The notes under the pieces were generated by a model. It worked only from the letters and a program-made list of their open reading frames with translations, did not search any database and was not told the DNA's origin. From Nocardia alba NBRC 108234 (GTDB lineage Bacteria > Actinomycetota > Actinomycetes > Mycobacteriales > Mycobacteriaceae), in the NCBI RefSeq assembly GCF_001612665.1, contig NZ_BDAX01000036.1, forward strand, positions 22,190 to 86,189: 64,000 bases of DNA. The letters are read 5' to 3'. This document shows positions 16,384-24,556 of the stretch, piece after piece; positions within the stretch are counted from its first letter, which is position 1; each line of letters starts with the position of its first letter. A program made the translations under genes and the position numbers.

Positions 16384-17448
16384 GTGACTGCACACCACCG
16401 GAATTCGCACGCCACGCGTGGTTTCGCCGGAACCCTGTCCGCCGCGATCCTGGTGTGCGCGATCTACACCGCCGGCCCCTCCGGCGCCGACCCCGTGGCC
16501 CTACCGACCACCGCGACCGACGCGATCTCACAGATGGTCGCGCTCTCGCGCCTGTCAGAACAGCTCAACCAGCTCGCCCTCGCCGCGCAGGACGATCTCG
16601 ACGCCAAGCTCGCGCTGCAACGCGAAGCCGACGACAAGGTCGCCGCCACCTCCGCGGTCGTCGAGGCCGCCCGCGCGGAAGTGCGCAGGTTCCAGCCGAT
16701 GATCGACCGCACTGCCGTGGCCGCCTACACCGGCGTGCGCACCAACAGCATGTTCGCCGTGCTGTCGAGCGGTTCACCCCAGCAGTTGCTGGACAAGATG
16801 TCGACGCTGGACGTGCTCGCCCAGCAGACCGCCGATACGGTGCGCCAGTTCAAGCAGGCCGCCGACGCCGCCACCGCGGCCGACACCGTCGCTCGCACCG
16901 CCGCCGAGACCGCGCACGCCGCGACCACCGCCGCCAACGCGGTGCGTGCCGATGTGGAACGCAAACGCCAGGATCTCGCCGCGTCGACCACCTCCGTGGT
17001 CGAGGCGTGGAGCCAACTCTCGGCCCGCGACAAGTCGACCCTGGCGGGTTCGCCGTTCCCCCCCGGCTTCGACCGTGATTCGCTGCTCGCGGGGCTGGTC
17101 CCCGGCAGCGGTACCAGCGCACTGGCCGCCGCCCTCACCCGCGTCGGCGATCCGTATGTCTGGGGCGCCACCGGGCCCGATCAATTCGACTGCTCCGGTC
17201 TCGTGCAGTGGGCGTTCAAGCAGGTCGGCAAGAACGTGCCGCGCACCAGTTCGCAGCAGGCGGGCTACGGCACGCCGGTGTCCAAGGACGAACTCCTGCC
17301 CGGCGACGTGATCCTGTTCTATCCCGACATCACCCACGTCGGTATCTACGCCGGCAACGGAATGATGGTGCACGCCTCCACCTTCGGTGTGCCGGTCGCT
17401 GTCGCACCGATCAACACCACTCCGTACCACTCGGCCCGGCGATACTGA
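16384..17448 (+). CDS. Secreted NlpC/P60 endopeptidase with coiled-coil N-terminus
   Basis: 354 aa, resembling the RipA-like protein Rv2190c, placed as in mycobacteria between the UvrC-like gene and the pimB' block. N-terminal signal sequence (AILVCAIYTAG), then about 200 residues of Ala-rich coiled coil containing the typical VAAYTGVRTNSMFAVLSSGS motif, and a C-terminal catalytic domain with DQFDCSGLVQWAF, GDVILFYPDITHVGIYAG and an HAS strand. The coiled coil in RipA relatives blocks or positions the active site. GTG 16384. The following metalloprotease-like gene starts 2 bases after the stop, so they form an operon. Confidence 0.93.
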   Translation: MTAHHRNSHATRGFAGTLSAAILVCAIYTAGPSGADPVALPTTATDAISQMVALSRLSEQLNQLALAAQDDLDAKLALQREADDKVAATSAVVEAARAEVRRFQPMIDRTAVAAYTGVRTNSMFAVLSSGSPQQLLDKMSTLDVLAQQTADTVRQFKQAADAATAADTVARTAAETAHAATTAANAVRADVERKRQDLAASTTSVVEAWSQLSARDKSTLAGSPFPPGFDRDSLLAGLVPGSGTSALAAALTRVGDPYVWGATGPDQFDCSGLVQWAFKQVGKNVPRTSSQQAGYGTPVSKDELLPGDVILFYPDITHVGIYAGNGMMVHASTFGVPVAVAPINTTPYHSARRY

Positions 17449-17450
17449 CG

Positions 17451-18458
17451 GTGACCGATCCGTCTGCCCGCTCGGGCCTGCGTTCGTGGCTCTCGTCGAA
17501 CGGCCGCCTGGAATTCTGTATCACGCTCGTCTCGGTGACGCTGCTGACCGGGGCGTGCGTAGCCCTGACCCTGATGCCGCGCAACGCGGGTCCGCTACAG
17601 CCGGCCACCGACGAGGCCGAAGTCCTCAATACCTCGGCAGGCGTCGATGATCCACGCCTGAGTCCCGTGCGCCGTGAGCTGCAACCCTACGGCCCGATCC
17701 TGGTCCGTACCGTCACCGACGGCGCCGCGGCCGAGGCGTTGCTGGTGGCCCACCCCAGCCATAGCACCGACCTCGATGTCCTCGAACAGCAACTGGGCCG
17801 AGCCATTTCGGATGTGAGCGCGGTGTGGGGCACCGACTGGAATCGCGCGCCCGTGGTGGTCGTGGCGAGCACTCCGGCCGAATTCACCGCGCTCACCAGG
17901 TCCGCGGGCGCCACCGGCACCGACGTGGCCGCCGTATCGCTCACCGGGTCCTACACCCCGGGCACCCAGCCCAGCGACCAGCGCATCGTGTTCAACCCCG
18001 ACGCCCGCAGGCGAGTCGGCGATGCGGGCCTGGCCACCCTGCTGCGCCACGAACTCACCCACCTGGCCACCAGAGCCGACACCACCGACGGCGCGCCGCT
18101 GTGGATGTTGGAGGGCTTCGCGGAGTATGTCGCTCAGCGCGATCAGCGGACCACTTTCTCCCAGATCGCGCCTACGCTCACCACCCGGTTGCGGGCCGGC
18201 GCCCTGCCCACCGCACTCGTCAGCGATCCCGATTTCACCGGGGTCGACGCGGCCTACGCCTACGAGAGCGCGTGGAGCGCCTGCGCGTTCCTCGCCGACC
18301 GCTACGGCATCACCGCCCTCACCACGTTGTACCAGCGCCTGGCCACCGGACCGCAGTCCCCCGCGACCGAGGACGCGGCGTTCACCGCGGTGCTCGGTGC
18401 CACGCGCGGCGAGGTGCTGGACGGGTGGCGGGCCTGGTTACGCGGCCGCATCGCATGA
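17451..18458 (+). CDS. Membrane-anchored HELTH zinc-peptidase-like protein
   Basis: 335 aa. One N-terminal membrane segment (FCITLVSVTLLTGACVALTLM) and an outward-facing domain with the zinc motif LLRHELTHLATR and, about 25 residues later, MLEGFAEYVA supplying the third ligand (Glu); this is the peptidase-MA/gluzincin layout. GTG 17451 follows the NlpC/P60 stop by 2 bases, so translation is probably coupled. A role in envelope remodelling with the upstream hydrolase is inferred. The substrate is unknown. Confidence 0.85.
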   Translation: MTDPSARSGLRSWLSSNGRLEFCITLVSVTLLTGACVALTLMPRNAGPLQPATDEAEVLNTSAGVDDPRLSPVRRELQPYGPILVRTVTDGAAAEALLVAHPSHSTDLDVLEQQLGRAISDVSAVWGTDWNRAPVVVVASTPAEFTALTRSAGATGTDVAAVSLTGSYTPGTQPSDQRIVFNPDARRRVGDAGLATLLRHELTHLATRADTTDGAPLWMLEGFAEYVAQRDQRTTFSQIAPTLTTRLRAGALPTALVSDPDFTGVDAAYAYESAWSACAFLADRYGITALTTLYQRLATGPQSPATEDAAFTAVLGATRGEVLDGWRAWLRGRIA

Positions 18459-18527
18459 CGGGCGCGGGCGCAGGTACGCCCGACCGTGTCCGCCCACCCC
18501 TCAGCCGACCGATTAGGTTGTTCTCTC

Positions 18528-19655
18528 ATGGCCCGAACTCTGCTGGTTACCAACGATTTCCCGCCTCGGCCGGGCGGAATCCAGTCGTATCTGCAGGCGC
18601 TGTCGAATCAGCTGCCGCCCGAGGACCTGGTGGTGTACGCCCCACGCTGGCGCGGTGACAGCCACCAGAAGTTCGACGCCGCGCAGAAGTTCGCGGTGGT
18701 GCGTCATCCGACGACACTGATGCTGCCGACCCCCGCGGTTATCAAGCGGGCGAGCAAGCTGCTGCGCGAACACGACTGCGACACCGTATGGTTCGGCGCG
18801 GCCGCGCCCCTGGCGGCGATGGCGCCGATGCTGCGGCGCGCGGGCGCGCAACGCATTCTGGCCAGTACGCACGGCCACGAGGTCGGCTGGTCGATGCTGC
18901 CCGGTTCGCGCCAGGTGCTGCGGTCGATCGGCGAGCACACCGATGTGGTGACCTATGTCAGCAAGTACACCCGGGGCCGTTTCGCCTCGGCCTTCGGTCC
19001 GCGCGCGGCGCTCGAGCATCTGCCGCCGGGCGTCGACCCCACCGAGTTCCGACCCGACCCGACCGCGCGGGAAGAATTGCGCGCCCGCTACGGCCTCGGC
19101 GAGCGCCCGACGGTGCTGTGCCTGTCGCGGCTGGTCCCGCGCAAGGGCCAGGACATGTTGATCGTGGCGATGAGCGAGATCCGCGAGCGCGTCGACGGCG
19201 CGGTGCTGGTGATCGCCGGCGGTGGGCCGTACGAGACCCGCCTGCGCGCGTTGGCCGAGACGCTCGGAGTGCAGGACAGTGTGGTGTTCACCGGGCGGGT
19301 GCCCTCGGGCGAGCTGGCCGCCCACCACACGATCGCCGACGTGTTCGCGATGCCGTGCCGCACGCGCGGGGCCGGCCTCGATGTCGAGGGACTCGGGATC
19401 GTCTTCCTCGAGGCGTCGGCGACCGGGGTCCCGGTCGTGGCAGGCGATTCCGGCGGCGCCCCCGAGACGGTGCGCGAGGGCGAGACCGGCATCGTGGTGC
19501 ACGGCCGGTCGGTCTCGCAGATCAGCGATGCCCTCGTCGAGCTGCTCACCGACCGGGACAAGGCGGCCGCGATGGGCGCCGCGGGCCGGGCTTGGGTGGA
19601 GCGGAACTGGCATTGGGACCGTCAGGGCGCCCGCCTGCGAGAACTGCTGCGGTGA
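18528..19655 (+). CDS. pimB: GDP-mannose-dependent phosphatidylinositol-mannoside mannosyltransferase
   Basis: GT4 glycosyltransferase, 375 aa, best matched to PimB' (Rv2188c), which adds the second mannose to PIM1 on the cytoplasmic face; PIMs anchor lipomannan and lipoarabinomannan. Seen: LLVTNDFPPRPGGIQSYL at the N-terminus (acceptor side), STHGHEVGW, LCLSRLVPRKGQD, and the donor site EGLGIVFLEASATGVPVVAGDSGGAPE with the E-x7-E pair. ATG 18528 has no Shine-Dalgarno sequence but TAGGTT ends 8 bases before it, suggesting a leaderless transcript. A typical gene of mycolata and other actinobacteria. Confidence 0.92.
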   Translation: MARTLLVTNDFPPRPGGIQSYLQALSNQLPPEDLVVYAPRWRGDSHQKFDAAQKFAVVRHPTTLMLPTPAVIKRASKLLREHDCDTVWFGAAAPLAAMAPMLRRAGAQRILASTHGHEVGWSMLPGSRQVLRSIGEHTDVVTYVSKYTRGRFASAFGPRAALEHLPPGVDPTEFRPDPTAREELRARYGLGERPTVLCLSRLVPRKGQDMLIVAMSEIRERVDGAVLVIAGGGPYETRLRALAETLGVQDSVVFTGRVPSGELAAHHTIADVFAMPCRTRGAGLDVEGLGIVFLEASATGVPVVAGDSGGAPETVREGETGIVVHGRSVSQISDALVELLTDRDKAAAMGAAGRAWVERNWHWDRQGARLRELLR

Positions 19656-19698
19656 CACCGTGGCCGGGCCCGCTGTGGCGTCCACTACGCTCAGCCGG

Positions 19699-20094
19699 GT
19701 GAGCAGCATCCAGGTCGCAGATCAGACCTTCCTCGCCGCACCCGGCACCGCGATCGCCGAGGTGCTGAGCGCCGCGAACAACTGGCGCCGTTGGTGGCCC
19801 GACCTGCGCCTGGACGTGCGCGAGGATCGCGGCGACAAAGGCATCCGCTGGACGGTGGCAGGCGCGCTGACCGGCACCATGGAGGTATGGCTGGAGGCCG
19901 TGCCCGAGGGCGCGATCCTGCACTACTTCCTGCATGCCGAGCCCACCGCGGCCGCGTCGAAGTCGGTGCGCGAGCTGGCCGCGGCCAATCGGGCCCGTCG
20001 GGTGGCGGGTCGCGACATGGCCTTCGAACTCAAAGCACGACTGGAGGCCGGTCGCCCCGCGGGCGTCGCGCCCGCGGCTACCGCCGCCCGCTGA
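19699..20094 (+). CDS. SRPBCC/polyketide cyclase-like protein (Rv2186c type)
   Basis: 131 aa with the helix-grip pattern of SRPBCC proteins: AEVLSAANNWRRWWPDLRLDV, then antiparallel strands (IRWTVAGALTGTMEVWLEAV, ILHYFLHAE) and a long C-terminal helix. Its position before the Rv2185c homologue matches Rv2186c. GTG 19699 follows TACGCT by 7 bases with no ribosome site, another leaderless candidate. The ligand is unknown; such proteins bind lipids or other hydrophobic molecules. Confidence 0.85.
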   Translation: MSSIQVADQTFLAAPGTAIAEVLSAANNWRRWWPDLRLDVREDRGDKGIRWTVAGALTGTMEVWLEAVPEGAILHYFLHAEPTAAASKSVRELAAANRARRVAGRDMAFELKARLEAGRPAGVAPAATAAR

Positions 20095-20184
20095 TGCGCG
20101 TTACCGAGAACCGCCGCACCTGCCGTCGATAGACCGAGAATCGCGGCCTCGGCCGCCGGAGACACAGAAAGAGGCTTGGCTGCC

Positions 20185-20622
20185 ATGGCCGACCGGACTC
20201 AGAGATCGATTCTCATCGACGCACCGGCGCAGCAGGTGATGTCCGTCATCGCGGATCTGGAGTCCTATCCCGAGTGGGTGGCCGCCGCGAAGTCGGTCGA
20301 GGTGATCGAGCGGGACGGCGAGGGCCGTGCCGCCACCGCCCGATTCGTGCTCGACGCGGGCGTCGTGAAGGACACCTATGTGCTGTCCTACACCTGGCGC
20401 GCCGACGGCAGGGCCGTGAGCTGGCGCCTGCTCAGCGGTGACCTGCAGAAGGCCCAGGACGGCAGCTACGAACTGCTGGATCGGCCCGGCGGCGGCACCG
20501 AGGTGGTCTACGAGCTCACCGTGGACCTGAACATCCCGATGATCGGCATGTTCAAACGCAAGGCCGAGAAAGTCATCACCGACACCGCGCTCAACGAGCT
20601 CAAGAAGCGGGTCGAAGGCTGA
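20185..20622 (+). CDS. SRPBCC family protein, Rv2185c (TB16.3) type
   Basis: 145 aa. A helix-grip fold is clear: RSILIDAPAQQVMSVIADLESYPEWV at the start, AVSWRLLSGDLQKAQDGSYELL in the sheet and PMIGMFKRKAEKVITDTALNELKKRVEG at the end, nearly the same closing sequence as the mycobacterial protein. ATG 20185 gives the family N-terminus (MADRTQ). Its stop overlaps the proposed CTG start of the ArsA-like ATPase, so the two are translationally coupled. Probably a lipid or small-molecule carrier; the ligand is unknown. Confidence 0.88.
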   Translation: MADRTQRSILIDAPAQQVMSVIADLESYPEWVAAAKSVEVIERDGEGRAATARFVLDAGVVKDTYVLSYTWRADGRAVSWRLLSGDLQKAQDGSYELLDRPGGGTEVVYELTVDLNIPMIGMFKRKAEKVITDTALNELKKRVEG

Positions 20623-21899
20623 GCGCCCCGGGCGGTACCCGCGTCGAACTGTTCGTCGGCAAGGGTGGTGTCGGGAAGACGACGCTGGCCTGCGCGGCGA
20701 GCTTGACCTATGCCCGCTCGGGTCAGCGTGTGCTGATCGCCTCGCTGGATCAGGCCCATTCGCTGGGCGACGCGCTCGGTTTCCGTTTCCCGCACGATCC
20801 GGGCACCGTCGCCGGGGTGGCCAGGGTGGCCACCGGCATCGAAGTGATCGAGATCGACTCCCTAGCCCTGCTAGAGGACCGGTTCCGCGATGTGGTGGCG
20901 ATGCTCGCCGCGGGCGGCGGCCACGATCACGGCTTCGACCTGGCCGCGCTGGACCCGGCCGAGCTGACCGGGCTGCCCGGTGTGCAGGAACTGCTGATGC
21001 TGGTCGAGATCGCCCAGTTCGCCGAGGAGACCGACTGGGACGTCATCGTCGTCGATTGCCCGCCCTCGGCCGACATGCTGCGCATCGTGACCGCCCCCGA
21101 CACGATGCTCAGCTATCTCGAACGCCTCTGGCCCAAGCACGCCCGCACGATGAGCGCGATCGGGCTGGATCTGCGCAAGGCGGTGCTCGCGGCCTCGGTC
21201 GAACGGGTAGCGGTCGCGGTGACCCGGGTCCGCGATCTGCTCGCCGATCGCACGCGCACCAGCGCCCGCCTGATCACCGGCCCCGAACAGGTGGCCGTCG
21301 CGGAGGCGCGACGGGTCCGTTCGGCGGCCGCGCTGCTCGGACTGCGGATGGACGCGGTGGTGGTGAACAAGGTGCTGGCCCCGGTGCCGCCGCCGGGCGA
21401 GGACGCCCACCCGGCCGTGCACTGGTACCTGAACCGCCGCGCCGAGCAACTCGAGGTGGTGGCCCGGCTGCACGAACAGATCACCGATGTCCCGATTCTG
21501 ATCGCCGAGCACGCCGGCGCCGAACCGGTGGGGGTGAATTCGCTGGCGGCGTTCTCGCGTTCGCTCGACACGCTGCCCGTCCCGGACGCTCAGAGCACGG
21601 ATTCGGGCGAACCGGTGGTTCGATGGGAGTCCGGCTCCGGTATCGACTCCGTGTACGTGATGCGGTTGCGGCTACCGGTGGTCGATCCCGGCACCTTGCG
21701 GCTGGGCCGAGTGGAGGACGATCTGATCGTGGGAGCCGACGGGATACGCACCCGTGTACGGCTCGCGCCGGTGCTGCGACGCTGCACGGTGGCGGGCGCC
21801 GAACTCGACACCGGTCACCTCGTGGTCCGCTTCCGGCCCGATCCGCGGGTGTGGCCCGCCGATCCGAACTACACGAAGGCCACCGCAGATGAGCACTGA
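20619..21899 (+). CDS. ArsA/GET3-like ATPase with apparent CTG start
   Basis: P-loop ATPase of the ArsA/SIMIBI class, homologous by position to Rv2184c. The deviant Walker A, VGKGGVGKTTLA, is coded at 20655-20690. No ATG, GTG or TTG exists in this frame between the last upstream stop and TTG 20703, which lies after the P-loop and so cannot be the start. CTG 20619 overlaps the upstream TGA as CTGA and yields LSAPGGTRVELFVGKGG, a sensible N-terminus. Further motifs: VIVVDCPPSADMLRI (switch II/Walker B), VVVNKVL. The cargo is unknown. Overlaps the next gene by 11 bp. Confidence 0.85.
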   Translation: MSAPGGTRVELFVGKGGVGKTTLACAASLTYARSGQRVLIASLDQAHSLGDALGFRFPHDPGTVAGVARVATGIEVIEIDSLALLEDRFRDVVAMLAAGGGHDHGFDLAALDPAELTGLPGVQELLMLVEIAQFAEETDWDVIVVDCPPSADMLRIVTAPDTMLSYLERLWPKHARTMSAIGLDLRKAVLAASVERVAVAVTRVRDLLADRTRTSARLITGPEQVAVAEARRVRSAAALLGLRMDAVVVNKVLAPVPPPGEDAHPAVHWYLNRRAEQLEVVARLHEQITDVPILIAEHAGAEPVGVNSLAAFSRSLDTLPVPDAQSTDSGEPVVRWESGSGIDSVYVMRLRLPVVDPGTLRLGRVEDDLIVGADGIRTRVRLAPVLRRCTVAGAELDTGHLVVRFRPDPRVWPADPNYTKATADEH

Positions 21900-22560
21900 C
21901 TCCCAGTCCGAGCGTCACGGCCACGACGGCTTCGCCGAGTTCACCGAGGAGCTGCGGCTACTGTCCGAAGTTCTCCTCGCCCGGGTCGAACCCGTGCTAC
22001 GACGCACTGCCGCCGACGGTCGCGCCGACCTCGGCGGTTGTGCCTGGTGCCCGGTCTGCGCGGCCGCGGCCGTACTGCGCGGCGACCACCACGATGTCGT
22101 CGCGGCGCTCGCCGAACACGGCACCTCCATGGTGACCGTCCTGCGCGAAGCCCTCGCGGGTATCCCCGTCGAACCGGTCTTCCCGCCGGAATGGGCCGAA
22201 CACGGCGCGCGGCACCCGGATTCGACCGACGACCACGCCGCACCCGCCACCGAACCCACGGGTCAGGGTCCACACCCGCACGGCACCACCGGTCTGCAGG
22301 ATCCGGGGTCCAGCCGGCGTTCGGCGACCCCTCGCCCGGATCGATCCGGTGCCCCTCGACCGCGCCGGGTCGACGAATACGCCGCCCCGCGAACCGCGCG
22401 CACACCGCACATCACCCCCGAGACCGACACGGACGCATCGGGCCCGGACACCTTCGCCGCCACCGCGCCACCGACGGCCGACAACCCGAAACAGCGCGGC
22501 ACCACCACCCGCGAACCGCGCTCGCCCTATATCGACATTCCGGTGACGATCCGGGGATGA
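21889..22560 (+). CDS. Conserved hypothetical protein with Cys motif (Rv2183c position)
   Basis: 223 aa. The first 100 residues are helical with a tight cysteine cluster, GGCAWCPVCAAAAVL (C-x2-C-x2-C), which could hold a metal. The rest is a long low-complexity Pro/Thr/Asp/Arg tail, probably disordered, ending in the conserved-looking YIDIPVTIRG. ATG 21889 lies 11 bp inside the ArsA-like gene and the stop overlaps the glucokinase ATG by 4 bp, so it sits in the same operon. It occupies the place of Rv2183c next to the ArsA-like ATPase; a joint function is inferred. Confidence 0.8.
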   Translation: MSTDSQSERHGHDGFAEFTEELRLLSEVLLARVEPVLRRTAADGRADLGGCAWCPVCAAAAVLRGDHHDVVAALAEHGTSMVTVLREALAGIPVEPVFPPEWAEHGARHPDSTDDHAAPATEPTGQGPHPHGTTGLQDPGSSRRSATPRPDRSGAPRPRRVDEYAAPRTARTPHITPETDTDASGPDTFAATAPPTADNPKQRGTTTREPRSPYIDIPVTIRG

Positions 22561-23552
22561 CCAGCAGGATCGACCCTCGACACCTGCTCACCGTCGGCAT
22601 CGACGTGGGGGGCACGAACATTCGCGCCTCGGTGGTCGACGCCGACGGCGAGGTGCTCGACACCGTGGCCGCGCCGACTCCGCATTCGGCGCGCGCGCTG
22701 GAGGACGCGATCGACCGCTCGGTGCGCGAGCTGGCCCGGCGGCATCGGATCGCGGCGGTCGGGCTGGCCGTCGCCGGTTTCATCTCGACCGATCAGTCGA
22801 CGGTGTTGTTCGCCCCGCACCTGCCGTGGCAGAACGCCCCGGTCGCCCAACGACTCAGCGCGCGGCTCGGCCTGCCGGTGTTGCTCGAGCACGACGCGAA
22901 CGCGGCGGGCTGGGCCGAGTACCGTTTCGGCGCGGCGGCGGGTGGGCAGACGGTGGTGCTGGTCGCGATCGGCACCGGCATCGGCGCGTCGCTGCTCATC
23001 GACGGCCGGCTCTACCGAGGCAGCCACGGCATCGCCCCCGAACTCGGTCACCTCCAGGTCGTGCCGCAGGGCCGTGCCTGTCCCTGCGGCAAACACGGCT
23101 GCTGGGAGCGCTACTGCAGCGGAACGGCACTGGCCGACACCGCCATCGAGATGCTCGCCACCGACCCCGTGCGTTCGGTGCTGGCCCGCGACGTCTCGCG
23201 TGACCCCGGCTCGCTCACCGGCCGCCGGGTCGCGGGCGCCGCCCAGGACGGCGATCCACTCGCGGTCCGGGTGATGTCCGATTTCGCCAGGTGGCTGGGG
23301 CTCGGCCTCGCCTTCGTCAGCGATCTGTTCGATCCCGACCTCGTGGTGATCGCGGGCGGGGTGAGCAGTTCGGCGCCGTTGTTCCTCGACGAGGCCCGCG
23401 AACACTACGCGAGCGCGGTCACCGGAGCCGGGCATCGACCGCTGGCGCGCCTGCGCACCACCCAGCTCGGTGAGGCCGCCGGCATGATCGGTGTCGCGGA
23501 ATTGGCCAGGGCGGCTGTCGACGCGCCGGTGACCGGGCGCGCGGCGAGATAA
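22557..23552 (+). CDS. glk: ROK-family glucokinase
   Basis: 331-aa sugar kinase of the ROK family, expected to phosphorylate glucose with ATP. Nucleotide-binding VGIDVGGTNIRASVVD, catalytic Asp in LLEHDANAAGWAEYRFG, IGTGIGASLL, and the ROK zinc motif GRACPCGKHGCWERYCSG (C-x-C-G-x2-G-C) are all present. ATG 22557 overlaps the previous stop (ATGA). It is probably co-transcribed with the ArsA-like ATPase group and precedes the acyltransferase by 117 bp. Confidence 0.93.
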   Translation: MTSRIDPRHLLTVGIDVGGTNIRASVVDADGEVLDTVAAPTPHSARALEDAIDRSVRELARRHRIAAVGLAVAGFISTDQSTVLFAPHLPWQNAPVAQRLSARLGLPVLLEHDANAAGWAEYRFGAAAGGQTVVLVAIGTGIGASLLIDGRLYRGSHGIAPELGHLQVVPQGRACPCGKHGCWERYCSGTALADTAIEMLATDPVRSVLARDVSRDPGSLTGRRVAGAAQDGDPLAVRVMSDFARWLGLGLAFVSDLFDPDLVVIAGGVSSSAPLFLDEAREHYASAVTGAGHRPLARLRTTQLGEAAGMIGVAELARAAVDAPVTGRAAR

Positions 23553-23669
23553 GGCTCACAGCCATGTGCTCCGGCTAACGACTCGGGTTGGTTGTGACCT
23601 GCGACCAGCGGTAAAGTCGTTGTCCGACGAGGCTCTACACGACCATCACGGTCCCGGGGAAAGGACGCC

Positions 23670-24398
23670 ATGTTCTACTGGCTGCTCAAGTTCGTTCTCG
23701 TTGGACCGTTCATGCACGTGTACAACCGGCCCGAGGTCGAAGGGGTCGAGAACATCCCGACCGACGGCCCGGCCATCATGGCGGGCAACCACCTCTCCTT
23801 CTCCGACTGGCTGTTCGCTCCGTTGCTGAGCCCGCGCCGGATCAACTACCTCGCCAAGGCGGAGTACTTCACCACCCCCGGCGTCAAGGGTCGTCTGCAG
23901 AAGTTCTTCTTCAGCGGCACCGGCCAGTACCCGATCGACCGCAGCGGCGCCTCGGCCGCCGAGGACGCCCTCACCGCCGCCACCAAGCTCCTCGACGAAG
24001 GGCGCCTCGTCGGCCTGTACCCCGAGGGCACCCGCTCCCCCGACGGCCGCCTCTACAAGGGCAAGACCGGCATGGCGCGCCTCGCGCTCGAGACCGGTGT
24101 CCCGGTGATCCCGGTCGCGGTGATCGGCACCGACAAGGTGAGCCCGCCCGGACCGTTCAAGTGGCGTCGCCAGAAGGTCACGCTGAAGTTCGGTGCGCCC
24201 CTTGATTTCTCACGTTACGAGGGCATGAGCGGTAACCGCTTCGTCGAACGCGCCGTCACCGACGAGGTGATGTACGAGCTGATGCGGCTCACCGGCCAGG
24301 AATACGTCGATGTGTACGCGCACAGCCTCAAGAAGGGCGTCGCGCCCACCGACAATCAGATCGACGCCACCCGCATCCCCGAAACCAAGGCCGGCTGA
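23670..24398 (+). CDS. plsC: 1-acyl-sn-glycerol-3-phosphate acyltransferase
   Basis: 242-aa PlsC-type acyltransferase, matching Rv2182c. It transfers acyl chains to lysophosphatidic acid or a related acceptor in phospholipid synthesis at the inner membrane face. Block I NHLSFSDW (the HX4D catalytic pair), block III YPEGTRSPDG, and block IV VPVIPVAVIG are intact. ATG 23670 has GGAAAGGA upstream. N-terminal residues are hydrophobic (FYWLLKFVLVGPFM), suggesting membrane association. It lies in a gene block that also includes pimB', both acting in phospholipid and PIM synthesis. Confidence 0.93.
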   Translation: MFYWLLKFVLVGPFMHVYNRPEVEGVENIPTDGPAIMAGNHLSFSDWLFAPLLSPRRINYLAKAEYFTTPGVKGRLQKFFFSGTGQYPIDRSGASAAEDALTAATKLLDEGRLVGLYPEGTRSPDGRLYKGKTGMARLALETGVPVIPVAVIGTDKVSPPGPFKWRRQKVTLKFGAPLDFSRYEGMSGNRFVERAVTDEVMYELMRLTGQEYVDVYAHSLKKGVAPTDNQIDATRIPETKAG

Positions 24399-24556
24399 CT
24401 CGAAACCTGCTGCGCCGCACCATGCGTCGGCGCGCACCGACTTCACCCCCAGCGCCCGCGTGCGCCGTTGCCCGGACACCTCGGTACCCGATTGGTAGCC
24501 TGTGCCAGGCACGAACGGGCACCACAGGCGGTGGGCGTCGGAACAGCGAGGTGGGT

